From Clostridiales bacterium (GTDB taxonomy: Bacteria; Bacillota; Clostridia; Christensenellales; Borkfalkiaceae): 64,000 bases of DNA. The position numbers were made by a program, and so were the translations under genes. The stretch covers positions 24,308-88,307 of the forward strand of contig SVHK01000002.1 in the NCBI GenBank assembly GCA_015055865.1, read 5' to 3'. The notes under the pieces are model-generated. The model did not search any database. It was not told the origin of the DNA and saw nothing but the letters and a program-made list of their open reading frames with translations. Positions 34,119-42,908 of this stretch are shown here, piece by piece (position 1 is the first letter of the stretch; each line of letters opens with the position of its first letter).

Positions 34119-34568
34119 ATGGAAATGCTTTTGCAGGGCGAAAATTTAACTAAAGAGCAAGCGAAACGTACGAACCCCGTAACCCTTGCGTTCGTAGGCG
34201 ACGCAGTTTACGCTTTATACGTGAGAGAACGGCTCGTGAAATCAAATGCGGGAAAGGTGGGCGATTATCAACGCTCGTCAGCGAAAATTCTTTCGGCGCG
34301 TGGTCAAAGCGAGTTTTTAGCGGAAATAGAAGAGTTGTTTACGGAAGAAGAAAAAGAAATTTTTCTTCGCGGTAGAAACGCTAAAAAAGCGACGAAAAGT
34401 AAAAACGCAAGTCCGGCGGAGTACAACCGTTCGACGGGATTAGAGTCGGTTATTGGCTTTTTATATTTAACGGGCGACGTAAAGAGAATAGAAGAACTAT
34501 TGTCTGCGTTAGACGATGAAAAGTTCCAAACTATTTGCCAAGCGAGCGCTTTTAAGCCTTCGCATTAA
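34119..34568 (+). CDS. mrnC: Mini-ribonuclease III
   Basis: 149-residue RNase III-like nuclease lacking a double-stranded RNA-binding domain; matures 23S rRNA in Firmicutes. Seen: NPVTLAFVGDAVYALYVRERLV with the catalytic Asp, HQ-type helix replaced by YQRSSAKILSARGQSEFL, and RGRNAKKATKSKNASPAEYNRSTGLESVIGFLYL with the catalytic Glu. It sits in the conserved order mrnC, rlmB, sigH; cysS, usually upstream, is absent here. Confidence 0.93.
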   Translation: MEMLLQGENLTKEQAKRTNPVTLAFVGDAVYALYVRERLVKSNAGKVGDYQRSSAKILSARGQSEFLAEIEELFTEEEKEIFLRGRNAKKATKSKNASPAEYNRSTGLESVIGFLYLTGDVKRIEELLSALDDEKFQTICQASAFKPSH

Positions 34569-34606
34569 ACGTTTAAGCGATAGAAATATTAGAAAGGAAG
34601 TTGATT

Positions 34607-35329
34607 ATGAAAACGGAAGGAAGAAACGCAGTCGGAGAACTTTTAAAAACGGGCAAAAATATCGATAAGCTTTTAATTGAAAAGGGAGCGCAAGGTTCGC
34701 TTTCCATTTTATTTGCGCAAGCGAGAAGAAAAAATATCCGCGTGCAGTTCGTTGATAAGCTCGTTTTGGATAAGGAAAGCGTAACAGGTCGGCATCAAGG
34801 CGTCATTGCATTTACGACCGATTACGAATATTACGAGCTTGAAGATATAATCGGGGAAAAGAAAAGCGAAAAGGGCGGGTTTATTATTCTTTGCGACGGT
34901 ATTGAAGACGTGCATAATCTTGGTAGCATTATAAGAGTCGCGGAGTGCTCGGGCGCGGACGGCGTGGTAATTCCTAAAACGGGTAGCGCTTCCGTAACGG
35001 AAAGCGTAATCCGTATTTCGGCTGGCGCGGCGGAGCATATGAAGGTGGCTAAGGTCGCAAATTTAAATCAAACGATTGAGTTTTTACAAAAGAACGGGTA
35101 TTGGATTTACGCGCTTGAAGCTGGTGGAGAAGATATTTATAAAGAAAACTTTTCAGGAAACGTTGCGCTCGTTGTGGGCGGAGAAGATAGCGGGGTTAAA
35201 CGTTTAACGAAAGAAAAATGCGATAAAGTTTTATCTATACCCTTGCAGGGCAAAGTCAATTCTTTAAACGCGTCGGTTGCGTTGGGTATTGCGGCTTATG
35301 AAGTCGTTAGAAACCGTATAAAAGGTTGA
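34607..35329 (+). CDS. rlmB: 23S rRNA 2'-O-methyltransferase RlmB (TrmH/SpoU family)
   Basis: 240 residues. The N-terminal substrate-binding domain (EGRNAVGELLKTGKNIDKLLIEKG) is followed by the knotted SPOUT domain: GIEDVHNLGSIIRVAECSGADGVVIP, LVVGGEDSGVKRL, and LSIPLQGKVNSLNASVALGI forming the SAM-binding trefoil knot. Methylates G2251 in the family's reference member. I chose ATG 34607, preceded by GAAAGGAAG. Confidence 0.93.
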   Translation: MKTEGRNAVGELLKTGKNIDKLLIEKGAQGSLSILFAQARRKNIRVQFVDKLVLDKESVTGRHQGVIAFTTDYEYYELEDIIGEKKSEKGGFIILCDGIEDVHNLGSIIRVAECSGADGVVIPKTGSASVTESVIRISAGAAEHMKVAKVANLNQTIEFLQKNGYWIYALEAGGEDIYKENFSGNVALVVGGEDSGVKRLTKEKCDKVLSIPLQGKVNSLNASVALGIAAYEVVRNRIKG

Positions 35330-35336
35330 TGAAAAG

Positions 35337-35918
35337 ATGAACGTGGATATTAAAGACGAGATATTGGTCGAAAAAGCTCGCAATGGAGATAATCGCGCGA
35401 TGGACGAATTGTTGCTTCGGTACGTTGGAGTAGTTCGCAGTAAAGCGCGGAGATTTTTTCTTGTGGGCGGTGAAACGGAAGACCTTATTCAAGAAGGAAT
35501 GATAGGCTTGTACCACGCAATTAACGATTATAAAACGGAAGGCGAAAATTTAAGTTTTAAAAATTTTGCTTATCTTTGCGTAACAAGACGGATTATCGAC
35601 GCGGTTAAATCGTCCGCGCGCAAAAAAAATACGCCGTTGAACAGTTACGTTTCTTTGCTGGACGCGGACGAAATGGCCGTGTCGCAAGGCCCGGAAGACG
35701 AATTGATTCGCAACGAAGATAAACGCGAATTTTATCAAAAAATAAGCAAACAATTATCCGATTTCGAATTTCGCGTAACCGTAATGTATATAGAAGGGAT
35801 GAGTTGTTTAGAAATTTGCGAAAGTACGGGTAAATCGGAGAAAAGCGTGGACAACGCAATTCAACGCGGTAAGAAAAAACTGCAAAATATTCTTGGCTTA
35901 AACAATCAAGGCAAGTAA
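35337..35918 (+). CDS. sigH: Sporulation and stationary-phase sigma factor SigH
   Basis: 193-residue sigma-70 family factor. Region 2 reads DELLLRYVGVVRSKARRF, ETEDLIQEGMIGLYHAINDYK, and NFAYLCVTRRIIDAVKSSARKKN; region 4 ends with SCLEICESTGKSEKSVDNAIQRGKKKL. Position after mrnC and rlmB is the conserved place of sigH (sigma-30), which starts spore development in Bacillus. Together with the other spore genes it supports a sporulating organism. Confidence 0.92.
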   Translation: MNVDIKDEILVEKARNGDNRAMDELLLRYVGVVRSKARRFFLVGGETEDLIQEGMIGLYHAINDYKTEGENLSFKNFAYLCVTRRIIDAVKSSARKKNTPLNSYVSLLDADEMAVSQGPEDELIRNEDKREFYQKISKQLSDFEFRVTVMYIEGMSCLEICESTGKSEKSVDNAIQRGKKKLQNILGLNNQGK

Positions 35919-35933
35919 GAAAAGGAGAGAGAA

Positions 35934-37631
35934 ATGGCGTATTTGGCGTTATACCGTATGTTCAGACCGACCACACTCGACGACGTGGTGCGCCAAGAAC
36001 ATATCGTAACCATTTTGAAAAACCAAATAGAAACGGGCAGAGTGGGGCATGCATATTTATTTTGCGGACCGCGCGGAACGGGTAAGACGAGTATTGCGAA
36101 AATTTTTGCGTCGGCGATTAATTGCGAAAATCCCGTAAACGGTTCGCCTTGTGGGAAATGTAGCGCTTGCAAGAGCCTTTCCGACCCCTCGAATTTGGAT
36201 ATTTCGGAAATCGACGCGGCGTCTAATAACGGCGTTGATGAAATGCGTGATTTGCGAGAAAAAGTGCAATATCCGCCCGTTGCAGGAAAATATAAGGTGT
36301 ATATCATCGACGAAGCGCATATGCTTTCGCAAAACGCTTTCAACGCGCTTTTAAAGACGTTGGAAGAACCGCCGGCGCACGCCGTATTTATTTTGGCGAC
36401 GACGGAATCGCAAAAAATTCCCGCGACGATTCTTTCAAGATGTATGCGTTTTGATTTTAAACTGATTCCGCAAGCCGACCTTGAACTTCGCTTAAAGAAA
36501 GTTTTAACGACGATTGGTAAAAAATACGAGGAAGAAGCGGTTTCAGCAATCGCGCGTGCAGGTGCAGGGAGCGTGAGAGATATGCTTTCACTTGCCGATA
36601 CTTGCGTTTCTTATTCGGGGGATAAAGTAACTTACGAAGCGGTTAGTGCGGTGCTTGGTAAAGCGGATTTCAGAACGGTAACTTCGCTTTGTTCCGCTAT
36701 ACTTTTAGGTCAAGTTGGCGAAGCGTTAGAACGTACGGAAGGCGTGCTTTCCACAGGCAAAAACGTCGGCGCACTTTTGGTGGATATTTTGGGTTTTTTA
36801 AACGATTGCGCAGTAGTAAAAACTTGTCGCGACGCGCAAAATATTTTAGCGATGCCCAAAGAAACTTATCAGGAGATAGCGAAAATTTCTCGTGAAATAG
36901 ACGGGCACCGTTTGTTGCGTACGACGGAAATTTTCGTAACGCTTGAAAACGATTTGCGGTATTCTGCATCGCCGAGAGTGTTGTTGGAGTCGGCTGTTTT
37001 AAAGGCGAGTATGCCACAAACGGATTACGATATAGAGTCCTTGCTTGCCCGAATTTCGGCGTTGGAGAAGAAACTTGAAAACGGAGTAACGATTACGAAA
37101 ACGGTAAGCGTGGAAACAACGTCGGATTCGCCGAATAAAAAAGAAACGGAAGAACGGGCAAACGAGCCGATTTACGACGCGCCGTTGATGGACGAACCGC
37201 CTGCTGAGTTTGGCGGATATTACGAAGAACCGACGCCGATAAAGATAGAAGAAAAGAAAGTGGAAGAACCGGTTGCGCCGGTAAAACCGGTCGTTAAAAA
37301 GGCGGTTGCGGGCGATGCGAAATCTACTTACGGTACGTTTTTACGCGCGCTTAGAAGAAATAGTAAAAACGGCGTTTTATTTACGATTTGTACCGATTTG
37401 GATTATTTGTACGAGGACGACTCGTTCGTTTTGATTACGGAAAGCGAGTCGATATATCGTTCGCTTACCAAACCCGAACATTATCAAATAATAGAGCAGA
37501 CGTTCGAATCAATCGGAATAAATCAAGACGGTTTTGCCATTCGTCAGCGTGGTAAAAAGTCTGACGATTTTAATAAGGGAGTCGAAGAACTTAAACAAAA
37601 ATTTGCCGGTGTAAAAATCGACGTAAAATAA
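35934..37631 (+). CDS. dnaX: DNA polymerase III subunit gamma/tau
   Basis: 565 residues, the clamp-loader ATPase. Walker A: FCGPRGTGKTSIAKIFA; zinc cysteines CENPVNGSPCGKCSACKSL; Walker B YIIDEAHMLSQNAFNALLKTLEEPP; sensor LATTESQKIPATILSRC. After the collar domain comes a variable acidic, proline-rich linker (about 395-460), then a C-terminal tau-like domain. No frameshift slippery run stands out, so only full-length tau may be made. It starts the conserved dnaX, ybaB, recR cluster. Confidence 0.96.
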   Translation: MAYLALYRMFRPTTLDDVVRQEHIVTILKNQIETGRVGHAYLFCGPRGTGKTSIAKIFASAINCENPVNGSPCGKCSACKSLSDPSNLDISEIDAASNNGVDEMRDLREKVQYPPVAGKYKVYIIDEAHMLSQNAFNALLKTLEEPPAHAVFILATTESQKIPATILSRCMRFDFKLIPQADLELRLKKVLTTIGKKYEEEAVSAIARAGAGSVRDMLSLADTCVSYSGDKVTYEAVSAVLGKADFRTVTSLCSAILLGQVGEALERTEGVLSTGKNVGALLVDILGFLNDCAVVKTCRDAQNILAMPKETYQEIAKISREIDGHRLLRTTEIFVTLENDLRYSASPRVLLESAVLKASMPQTDYDIESLLARISALEKKLENGVTITKTVSVETTSDSPNKKETEERANEPIYDAPLMDEPPAEFGGYYEEPTPIKIEEKKVEEPVAPVKPVVKKAVAGDAKSTYGTFLRALRRNSKNGVLFTICTDLDYLYEDDSFVLITESESIYRSLTKPEHYQIIEQTFESIGINQDGFAIRQRGKKSDDFNKGVEELKQKFAGVKIDVK

Positions 37632-37650
37632 GAAATAAGGAGAAAAAAAT

Positions 37651-37983
37651 ATGGCAGGATTTAAAGGGAATAACGGCGGAATGCAAAACTTGATGATGCA
37701 AGCAAAGAAGATGCAGGAAGAAATGGAAAAGACGGCGGCTTTGCTTGACGATTGGGAAGTCGTTGGAACGTCGGCTGGCGAGGCAGTCGTCGTATATATG
37801 AACGCGAAAAAGATTATAAACGGTATTGAATTGGACGAAAGTATCGTAGACCCTACGGACGTAGAAATGCTTGAAGACCTTATTATGGCGGCGATTAACG
37901 ACGGTTACGCAAAAGCGGATAAGGTTTACGAAGAAAAGATGGGGCAATACGGCAATATGGGTTCGCTCGGCGGTTTGCTCTAA
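37651..37983 (+). CDS. ybaB: YbaB/EbfC nucleoid-associated protein
   Basis: 110-residue DNA-binding protein. A Gly- and Met-rich start (GGMQNLMMQAKKMQEEMEKT) leads into the conserved VVGTSAGEAVVVYMNAKKIINGIELDE and EMLEDLIMAAINDGYAKADKVYEEKM. Forms dimers that bind DNA and lies between dnaX and recR in most Firmicutes, as here. Confidence 0.95.
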   Translation: MAGFKGNNGGMQNLMMQAKKMQEEMEKTAALLDDWEVVGTSAGEAVVVYMNAKKIINGIELDESIVDPTDVEMLEDLIMAAINDGYAKADKVYEEKMGQYGNMGSLGGLL

Positions 37984-38031
37984 ATAAAAATTGAGCCGAT
38001 TCGGTAAATCGAGTCGGTTGAAAAGGTAATT

Positions 38032-38625
38032 ATGGAAATTTTTATTGAACCTATCGGAAAACTGATTAACGAGTTTTCCAAGCTCCCCGGTGTGGGAAAA
38101 AAGACCGCACAACGTTACGCGTATAAAATTATCGATATGTCGGAGTCGGACGCAAGAGCTTTTGCGGACGCGATTATCGGCGTAAAACGCAAGGTGAAAT
38201 ATTGTAGTATATGCGGTAATTTCACGGAAAAGGAAACGTGTGAAATTTGTTCGACGAGAGAAACGGACGTAATTTGCGTGGTGAAAGAGCCTAAAGACGT
38301 TGTCGCGATAGAAAAATTGCACGAATTTAAAGGGGTTTATCACGTTCTCCACGGCGTTATTGACCCAATGGACGGCATAGGTCCAAACGATATTCGAATT
38401 CGTGAACTGCTTGCTCGTTTGAACGACGGGAAGGTAAAAGAAGTAATCGTAGCCACCAACCCCGACGTTTCGGGGGACGCGACGGCGATGTATTTGGCTC
38501 GGCTTATTAAGCCGTTAGGCATTAGCGTAACCCGTCTTGCGCACGGTATTCCCGTTGGTTCTGAGATTGAATATACCGACGACGTAACGCTTACGCGTGC
38601 GTTTGTAGAACGCAATCAATTATAA
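38032..38625 (+). CDS. recR: Recombination protein RecR
   Basis: 197 residues. Helix-hairpin-helix [19 protein letters not shown], zinc site [29 protein letters not shown], then the Toprim domain [23 protein letters not shown], and the Walker-like C-terminus [20 protein letters not shown]-type (seen as [26 protein letters not shown] with A-H spelling ARLAHGIP). With RecO it helps load RecA at gaps. A terminator shared with the converging membrane protein gene follows. Confidence 0.95.
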   Translation: [197 protein letters not shown]

Positions 38626-38642
38626 AAAAGGAATTAAAATAA

Positions 38643-38676
38643 AAAAACTCCGCGTTTTTGTAAACGCGGAGTTTTT
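38643..38676. terminator. Bidirectional terminator after recR
   Basis: AAAAACTCCGCGTTT, four-base loop, AAACGCGGAGTTTTT: a perfect 15-bp stem with A- and T-runs on the two sides, suited to both converging genes. Confidence 0.95.
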
Positions 38677-38688
38677 CGTTATTGTCGT

Positions 38689-39972
38689 TTAGAAACGGAA
38701 TTTTTTGCGCTTTAAAGCTTTACGCATTGAACAGTAGGGAATACTGATAACGAAAAGGATAAACACTGCGACGACTGCGAGAATACCCGACGACGCGAAA
38801 TGTAAAGTAAACATTTGCATTTCGGCAGAACCTTTGACGAATTGGAAAATTAAAGTCGGGGTAAGCCAAAGCAAAAGACCGGGAAGATGACCGAGCCATA
38901 AAGGCAATTTTAATTTAATGGAGTTATCTCTAAAGAATAATTTGAAGAGAATTTTAATGATGAGATATACCCAAGTAAAGATGGAAAATACAAGCACGAA
39001 AGCACTGATTTTAAGCGCAGTAGCGATAATCTCGGTTATATTTTCAGGGAGCAAGTCGTAAACCTTTTCCTTTACGTTTGCTTTAAGTTCTTGAACGGTT
39101 TCGCTGTCTTGTTGGGGTTCGACGCTTGCCGAAACGGGGTTTGCGGTAACCAATGCGCTATCGTCAGCCGGCGCAAGCGCGTCTAAACCGCCTAAAAGCA
39201 AGCTCGCAATAGCGTCTTCGATATTGATTTTACCGTCTTCGTTTTCAAATTGAGCAAGACCGTTTTGAATTGCGTCGCGGAGCGCGTCTTCGTCTACGTT
39301 ATCAATAGCGCTAAACGCGTCGTCGTCTGTTTCTTTCAAGGAAGCTTTAATATTATCGAAAGTATCAAGAACGATTTCAGTTGCTTCTTCAGCGGTTTTT
39401 TCGCCACTTTGTAATGCGGTCGTTAAATCGTCTAATTGTGAATTAAACCATTCGTCGTCAAATTCGTAAGCGTTAAGTTTTTCTTGTATTTCGGCTTCCG
39501 AACCGTAACTACTCAACGCGGAGAAAATCGATTGTTTGGTTTGTTCTACGGCAATACTCTTTGCGATTTCAAGCGCAACGTTTTTAAGCACGGGCATTAA
39601 ATTATCCACGATAGCGTCAACTTGTTCGTCAAGCAAAGCTTTTACGGGTTCCGACATATCGGGGTTGAGATTGCCTTGTTGGAAAAGTTGCGCAAGCATT
39701 TTGGTGTTCGTTTGCCAAAGAAGTTCGGCGGGAATTTCAATAGATGCTTCGAATTCGATGCCGTTTTGTAAAGCTACGTCCAAATTAGCGTTGGGGTATT
39801 CCTCTAAAGGGATAAGCTCGACTAATTGTTCTTTATCTAATTTAATTTTGGCGTTAACCGACCAAAACGGTTGAACGGCGTAACTCGTTACGACTAAAAA
39901 AGATAAAATTAAAATTATGACGTTGAAAACGAAAATTGATAAGCGATTGCTTGAAATTTTAGAATTACTCAT
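38689..39972 (-). CDS. Large membrane protein with an exported helical domain, unknown
   Basis: 427 residues. One N-terminal helix (about 12-32), an acidic exported domain of about 270 residues (rich in Ala, Glu and Asp and probably coiled: AVEQTKQSIFSALSSYGSEAEIQEKL), then three C-terminal helices in the last 110 residues, ending RKALKRKKFRF. No family recognised. Preceded by a possible ribosome site (GGAGG on the minus strand). It is a lone minus-strand gene between two + strand operons. Confidence 0.6.
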   Translation of the reverse strand: MSNSKISSNRLSIFVFNVIILILSFLVVTSYAVQPFWSVNAKIKLDKEQLVELIPLEEYPNANLDVALQNGIEFEASIEIPAELLWQTNTKMLAQLFQQGNLNPDMSEPVKALLDEQVDAIVDNLMPVLKNVALEIAKSIAVEQTKQSIFSALSSYGSEAEIQEKLNAYEFDDEWFNSQLDDLTTALQSGEKTAEEATEIVLDTFDNIKASLKETDDDAFSAIDNVDEDALRDAIQNGLAQFENEDGKINIEDAIASLLLGGLDALAPADDSALVTANPVSASVEPQQDSETVQELKANVKEKVYDLLPENITEIIATALKISAFVLVFSIFTWVYLIIKILFKLFFRDNSIKLKLPLWLGHLPGLLLWLTPTLIFQFVKGSAEMQMFTLHFASSGILAVVAVFILFVISIPYCSMRKALKRKKFRF

Positions 39973-40091
39973 AGCGCCTCCAAGATAGTCCTTTACAATA
40001 ATATATTTCTACACATAATATAGTGTAAACTATTTTTATTAAAAAGTCAATAGTTTTTTTAGGTTAACGGAAAATATTTTTACGAAATGAA

Positions 40092-40121
40092 GAATAAAAG
40101 CAGGGTAATTCCCCCAAGATA
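40092..40121 (+). promoter_or_regulatory. Tentative sigma-G-type promoter for spoVACDE
   Basis: GAATA (40092-40096), 18-bp gap, CAAGATA (40115-40121). The spacing is right for sigma-G and the -35 fits; the -10 is a weak match to CATACTA. The 254-bp region upstream of spoVAC also holds a GGGAAAC-CT-GTTTCCC inverted repeat near 40172-40190. No other gene is supported there. Confidence 0.3.
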
Positions 40122-40226
40122 TGGATATGGAAAAAATTAAGATTTTGGAAAGTATGCGTAATCGCGACGAGCGGGAAACCTGTTTCCCCGAAAAGATAAA
40201 GAATATAACTGAAAAAAGGAGAGAGT

Positions 40227-40685
40227 ATGACGGGAAAAGATAACGAAAATTATAACAAAGAGTATATTGAATACGTTAAATCGTTCGACCCACCGACTCA
40301 ACATTTTAAAAACTGTTTTAGAGCCTTTATCGTTGGTGGTTTAATTTGTTGCGTAGGGCAATTTATCCGTCTATTTTTGGAAAACGTATTTTCGCTTTCA
40401 GGGGATGAACTTGCGGGCGCAACGAGTATGTTGCTTATCTTTTTGGGGTGCTTTTTGACGGGGTTAGGCGTTTACGATAGAGTCGGACGGAACGCCGGTG
40501 CAGGCTCAATCGTACCCATTACGGGCTTTGCAAATAGCGTAGCGTCGCCCGCAATGGAGTTTAAAACGGAAGGGTTTATTTACGGTTTGGCAGCGAAAAT
40601 GTTTATCGTAGCAGGTCCAATTATCGTTTACGGTGTGCTTTCCGGTTCACTTGTGGGTGTGATTTATTGGTTGCTTGGATTGTAA
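40227..40685 (+). CDS. spoVAC: Stage V sporulation protein SpoVAC
   Basis: 152-residue membrane protein with about four helices. Conserved SpoVAC parts seen: YNKEYIEYVKSFDPPTQHFKNCFRAFIVGGLICCVGQFI, then TGLGVYDRVGRNAGAGSIVPITGFANSVASPAMEF, and GFIYGLAAKMFIVAGPIIVYGVLSG. It forms part of the inner spore membrane channel that moves dipicolinic acid. First of three spoVA genes; the full seven-gene Bacillus operon is reduced to C, D and E, as in many Clostridia. Confidence 0.96.
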   Translation: MTGKDNENYNKEYIEYVKSFDPPTQHFKNCFRAFIVGGLICCVGQFIRLFLENVFSLSGDELAGATSMLLIFLGCFLTGLGVYDRVGRNAGAGSIVPITGFANSVASPAMEFKTEGFIYGLAAKMFIVAGPIIVYGVLSGSLVGVIYWLLGL

Positions 40686-40700
40686 AGAAAGGGGGCAGGT

Positions 40701-41702
40701 ATGCGGAAAGGAACGATTTTCTTTGAAAATAAACCCAGAATTATCGCGACGGGTACGATTGCAGGACCAAAGGAGTGCGTAGGGGTGGTCGGACAATACG
40801 TGGACCAAGCGTTAACCGACGATACGTTCGGAGAAAGCACTTATGAAAAGGCGGAGTGTAAAATGCTCACTTACGCTGTAAGACGGGCTATTCAAAACGC
40901 GAAATTGGTAGAAGAAGAAATGGATTTGTTGATTTCGGGGGATTTGCTCAACCAAATCATTTCCGCGTCTTTTACCGCGCGAGATTTTGATATCCCGTTT
41001 TTGGGGGTATATAGCGCGTGTTCGACTCTTTCCGAAAGTTTTGCGCTTTCTGCGGTTTTCGTGAATTCCGGTTACGCTAAAAACGTAGTCGCGGCAACGG
41101 GCAGTCACTTTTCGTCTGCAGAACGGCAATACCGATATCCGTTGGAGCTTGGAAATACTCGTCCTCCCCAATCGCAGTGGACGGTTACAGGCGCAGGCGG
41201 TACGGTTATTTCAAACGCAGGGAGTGATATTGCGATTACTTCGGCGACGATAGGCAGAGTCGTTGATTTTGGAATAACGGACGTGAATAATATGGGCGCG
41301 GCGATGGCGCCTGCCGCTTGCGATACGATTCTTGCGCATTTGCAGGCAACGGGTAAACGCGCGGAAGATTACGATTTGATTTTAACGGGAGATTTGGGCG
41401 CGTTAGGGTCAAGATTATTGAAACATTTGAGCGAACAAAAAGGGGTTGACTTGTCCCCCAATCACGTCGACTGCGGGGAGATTATCTATAACGTAATCGA
41501 AGACGAGTTTCAAGGCGGTAGTGGAGCGGGGTGTAGCGCCGTCGTGTTTAATTCTTATATTTGGAACAAGCTAAAAAAAGCCGAAATTAAAAAAGTTCTT
41601 TTTTGCGCGACGGGCGCGTTGCTTTCTACCGTTTCAAGCGGACAAGGGGAGAGTATTCCCTGTATTGCGCACGCTGTCGAAATTGAAAACGTAAAGACTT
41701 AA
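40701..41702 (+). CDS. spoVAD: Stage V sporulation protein SpoVAD
   Basis: 333-residue soluble, thiolase-fold protein that binds dipicolinic acid and sits on the spore inner membrane. Family segments: KPRIIATGTIAGPKECVG, FDIPFLGVYSACSTLSESFALSAVF, SSAERQYRYPLELGNTRPPQSQWTVTGAGG, and GDLGALGSRLL. Unlike catalytic thiolases it lacks a working active site set. The ribosome site is GGGGGCAGGT immediately before ATG 40701, one of the recurring-word variants. Confidence 0.96.
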   Translation: MRKGTIFFENKPRIIATGTIAGPKECVGVVGQYVDQALTDDTFGESTYEKAECKMLTYAVRRAIQNAKLVEEEMDLLISGDLLNQIISASFTARDFDIPFLGVYSACSTLSESFALSAVFVNSGYAKNVVAATGSHFSSAERQYRYPLELGNTRPPQSQWTVTGAGGTVISNAGSDIAITSATIGRVVDFGITDVNNMGAAMAPAACDTILAHLQATGKRAEDYDLILTGDLGALGSRLLKHLSEQKGVDLSPNHVDCGEIIYNVIEDEFQGGSGAGCSAVVFNSYIWNKLKKAEIKKVLFCATGALLSTVSSGQGESIPCIAHAVEIENVKT

Positions 41703-41723
41703 GTAAGAACGGGGGATAGAGAA

Positions 41724-42107
41724 ATGTATGAAGAATATATTACGATAGTCGGGGATTTTTTAAAAGCGTTTTTGGTCGGAGGGGGAATATGTATGATTGC
41801 GCAAGTGGTCATAAATTTTACCGATTTGACGGCTGGGAAAATTCTCGTAATTTTTATGCTTGGCGGTGTGGCGTTGCAATCGTTAGGGCTTTATCAATAT
41901 TTGGATGATTTTGCCGGCGCGGGGGCGACCGTACCAATTTGTGGTTTTGGGTATTTGCTCGCAAACGGAGCGATGCAGGGCGCGCAAAGCGGTTTATACG
42001 GCGCGATTACCGGTCCGCTTAAAGCGGCGAGCGGAGGGGTTACGGCGGCGGTCGTGTTCGCCTTTTTGATGGCGCTCGTCTTTAAGTCGAAAAGTAAGAA
42101 GAATTAA
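41724..42107 (+). CDS. spoVAE: Stage V sporulation protein SpoVAE (SpoVAEB type)
   Basis: 127-residue membrane protein paralogous to SpoVAC. Seen: FLKAFLVGGGICMIAQVVINFTDLTAGKILVIFMLGGVALQSLGLYQYLDDFAGAGATVPICGFGYLLANGAMQGAQ. It completes the DPA channel genes. The palindromic terminator after it also serves yunB on the other strand. Confidence 0.95.
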   Translation: MYEEYITIVGDFLKAFLVGGGICMIAQVVINFTDLTAGKILVIFMLGGVALQSLGLYQYLDDFAGAGATVPICGFGYLLANGAMQGAQSGLYGAITGPLKAASGGVTAAVVFAFLMALVFKSKSKKN

Positions 42108-42120
42108 AAATTTGATAAAG

Positions 42121-42155
42121 ATAACTCCGCGTAAATTTACGCGGAGTTATCTTTC
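42121..42155. terminator. Palindromic bidirectional terminator between spoVAE and yunB
   Basis: ATAACTCCGCGTAAA joined directly to TTTACGCGGAGTTAT: a perfect 30-base palindrome between converging genes, with short T-runs outside. Confidence 0.85.
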
Positions 42156-42908
42156 TACTTTAATGGGTTTGTCGAATACGTCCATTTGTAAATAGGTGTC
42201 GGGGATTGACCCAACGACGATAAATTCGCCGACTAAAATATCGGTTACAACGTCGAAGTTTTGCGTTCTTGACGGCATAACGATACTGATGTTTGCGATA
42301 ACGTTTAAGTAAATAGAGTGTTTGATTTGATTGATTCCCACGCTTTGGAAATCGGAAGAAAAATCGCACGTTACGCTACTAACCGGTATGATTTTGAAAT
42401 TGACGGACGGTCCGACGCCTGCAAGCGCTTCTATACCCGATAAAGCGCCGAGCGGTACGGGAATACCGTTTAAACTTAAATTTTTTAAATTGGCTTGTGA
42501 GATGGACGCGGTATCTCGCGCGATTCGGTTGATTTTTAGGGCGTTGGCGGAAACGGAAACGATTTCGCCTTTATCGTTTCTCGAAAGCGTTACCAAATCG
42601 TCGTAACGCATTTCGTCGCCGAGCGTATAATAAACCGCGTCGTTGACGGCTATCGTCGTTGACGCGCGCATCGTCGCTTCGCTCACGGATAATAAAACGC
42701 GCGTTACGTTTTTTTGAAAGTATCCGCCAAAGGCAAGCGCGACAACGAAAAACAGACAAATAAAAACGGCCAAACGTTTTTTAAATTTTTGGGCAAAACT
42801 TTTTTTATACGGTTGAATCGTACCGTTTAGGCGTCTTGGTTTTATTTTGGGCGGTGGGTAAGGGGAGAGATTTTCGTAGTTGCTTAAAACGGTTTTGTTC
42901 TTTTTCAT
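42147..42908 (-). CDS. yunB: Sporulation protein YunB
   Basis: 253 residues. A basic, proline-containing N-terminus precedes one transmembrane helix (about 36-55). The exported domain has the YunB marks: TTIAVNDAVYYTLGDEMRYDDLVTL, NALKINRIARD, GIPVPLGALSGIEALAGVGPSVNFKIIPVSSVTCDFSSDFQSVGINQIKHSIYL. In Bacillus it is a sigma-E-controlled protein needed for normal spores. I chose the start at 42908, whose ATG overlaps the murG stop codon; the frame continues into murG but that would give a 46-base overlap. Confidence 0.9.
   Translation of the reverse strand: MKKNKTVLSNYENLSPYPPPKIKPRRLNGTIQPYKKSFAQKFKKRLAVFICLFFVVALAFGGYFQKNVTRVLLSVSEATMRASTTIAVNDAVYYTLGDEMRYDDLVTLSRNDKGEIVSVSANALKINRIARDTASISQANLKNLSLNGIPVPLGALSGIEALAGVGPSVNFKIIPVSSVTCDFSSDFQSVGINQIKHSIYLNVIANISIVMPSRTQNFDVVTDILVGEFIVVGSIPDTYLQMDVFDKPIKVER

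Noticed and set aside
36934-37320. Programmed frameshift in dnaX producing gamma
   Set aside because: No A-rich slippery heptamer with downstream stem and early stop was evident in the linker region.
37591-38352. Minus-strand frame of 253 codons opposite dnaX, ybaB and recR
   Set aside because: Crosses three well-supported genes on the other strand and has shadow-like composition.
40122-40246. Possible 40-codon reading frame overlapping the start of spoVAC
   Set aside because: No ribosome-binding site, no recognisable protein character, and it overlaps the well-supported spoVAC start in another frame.
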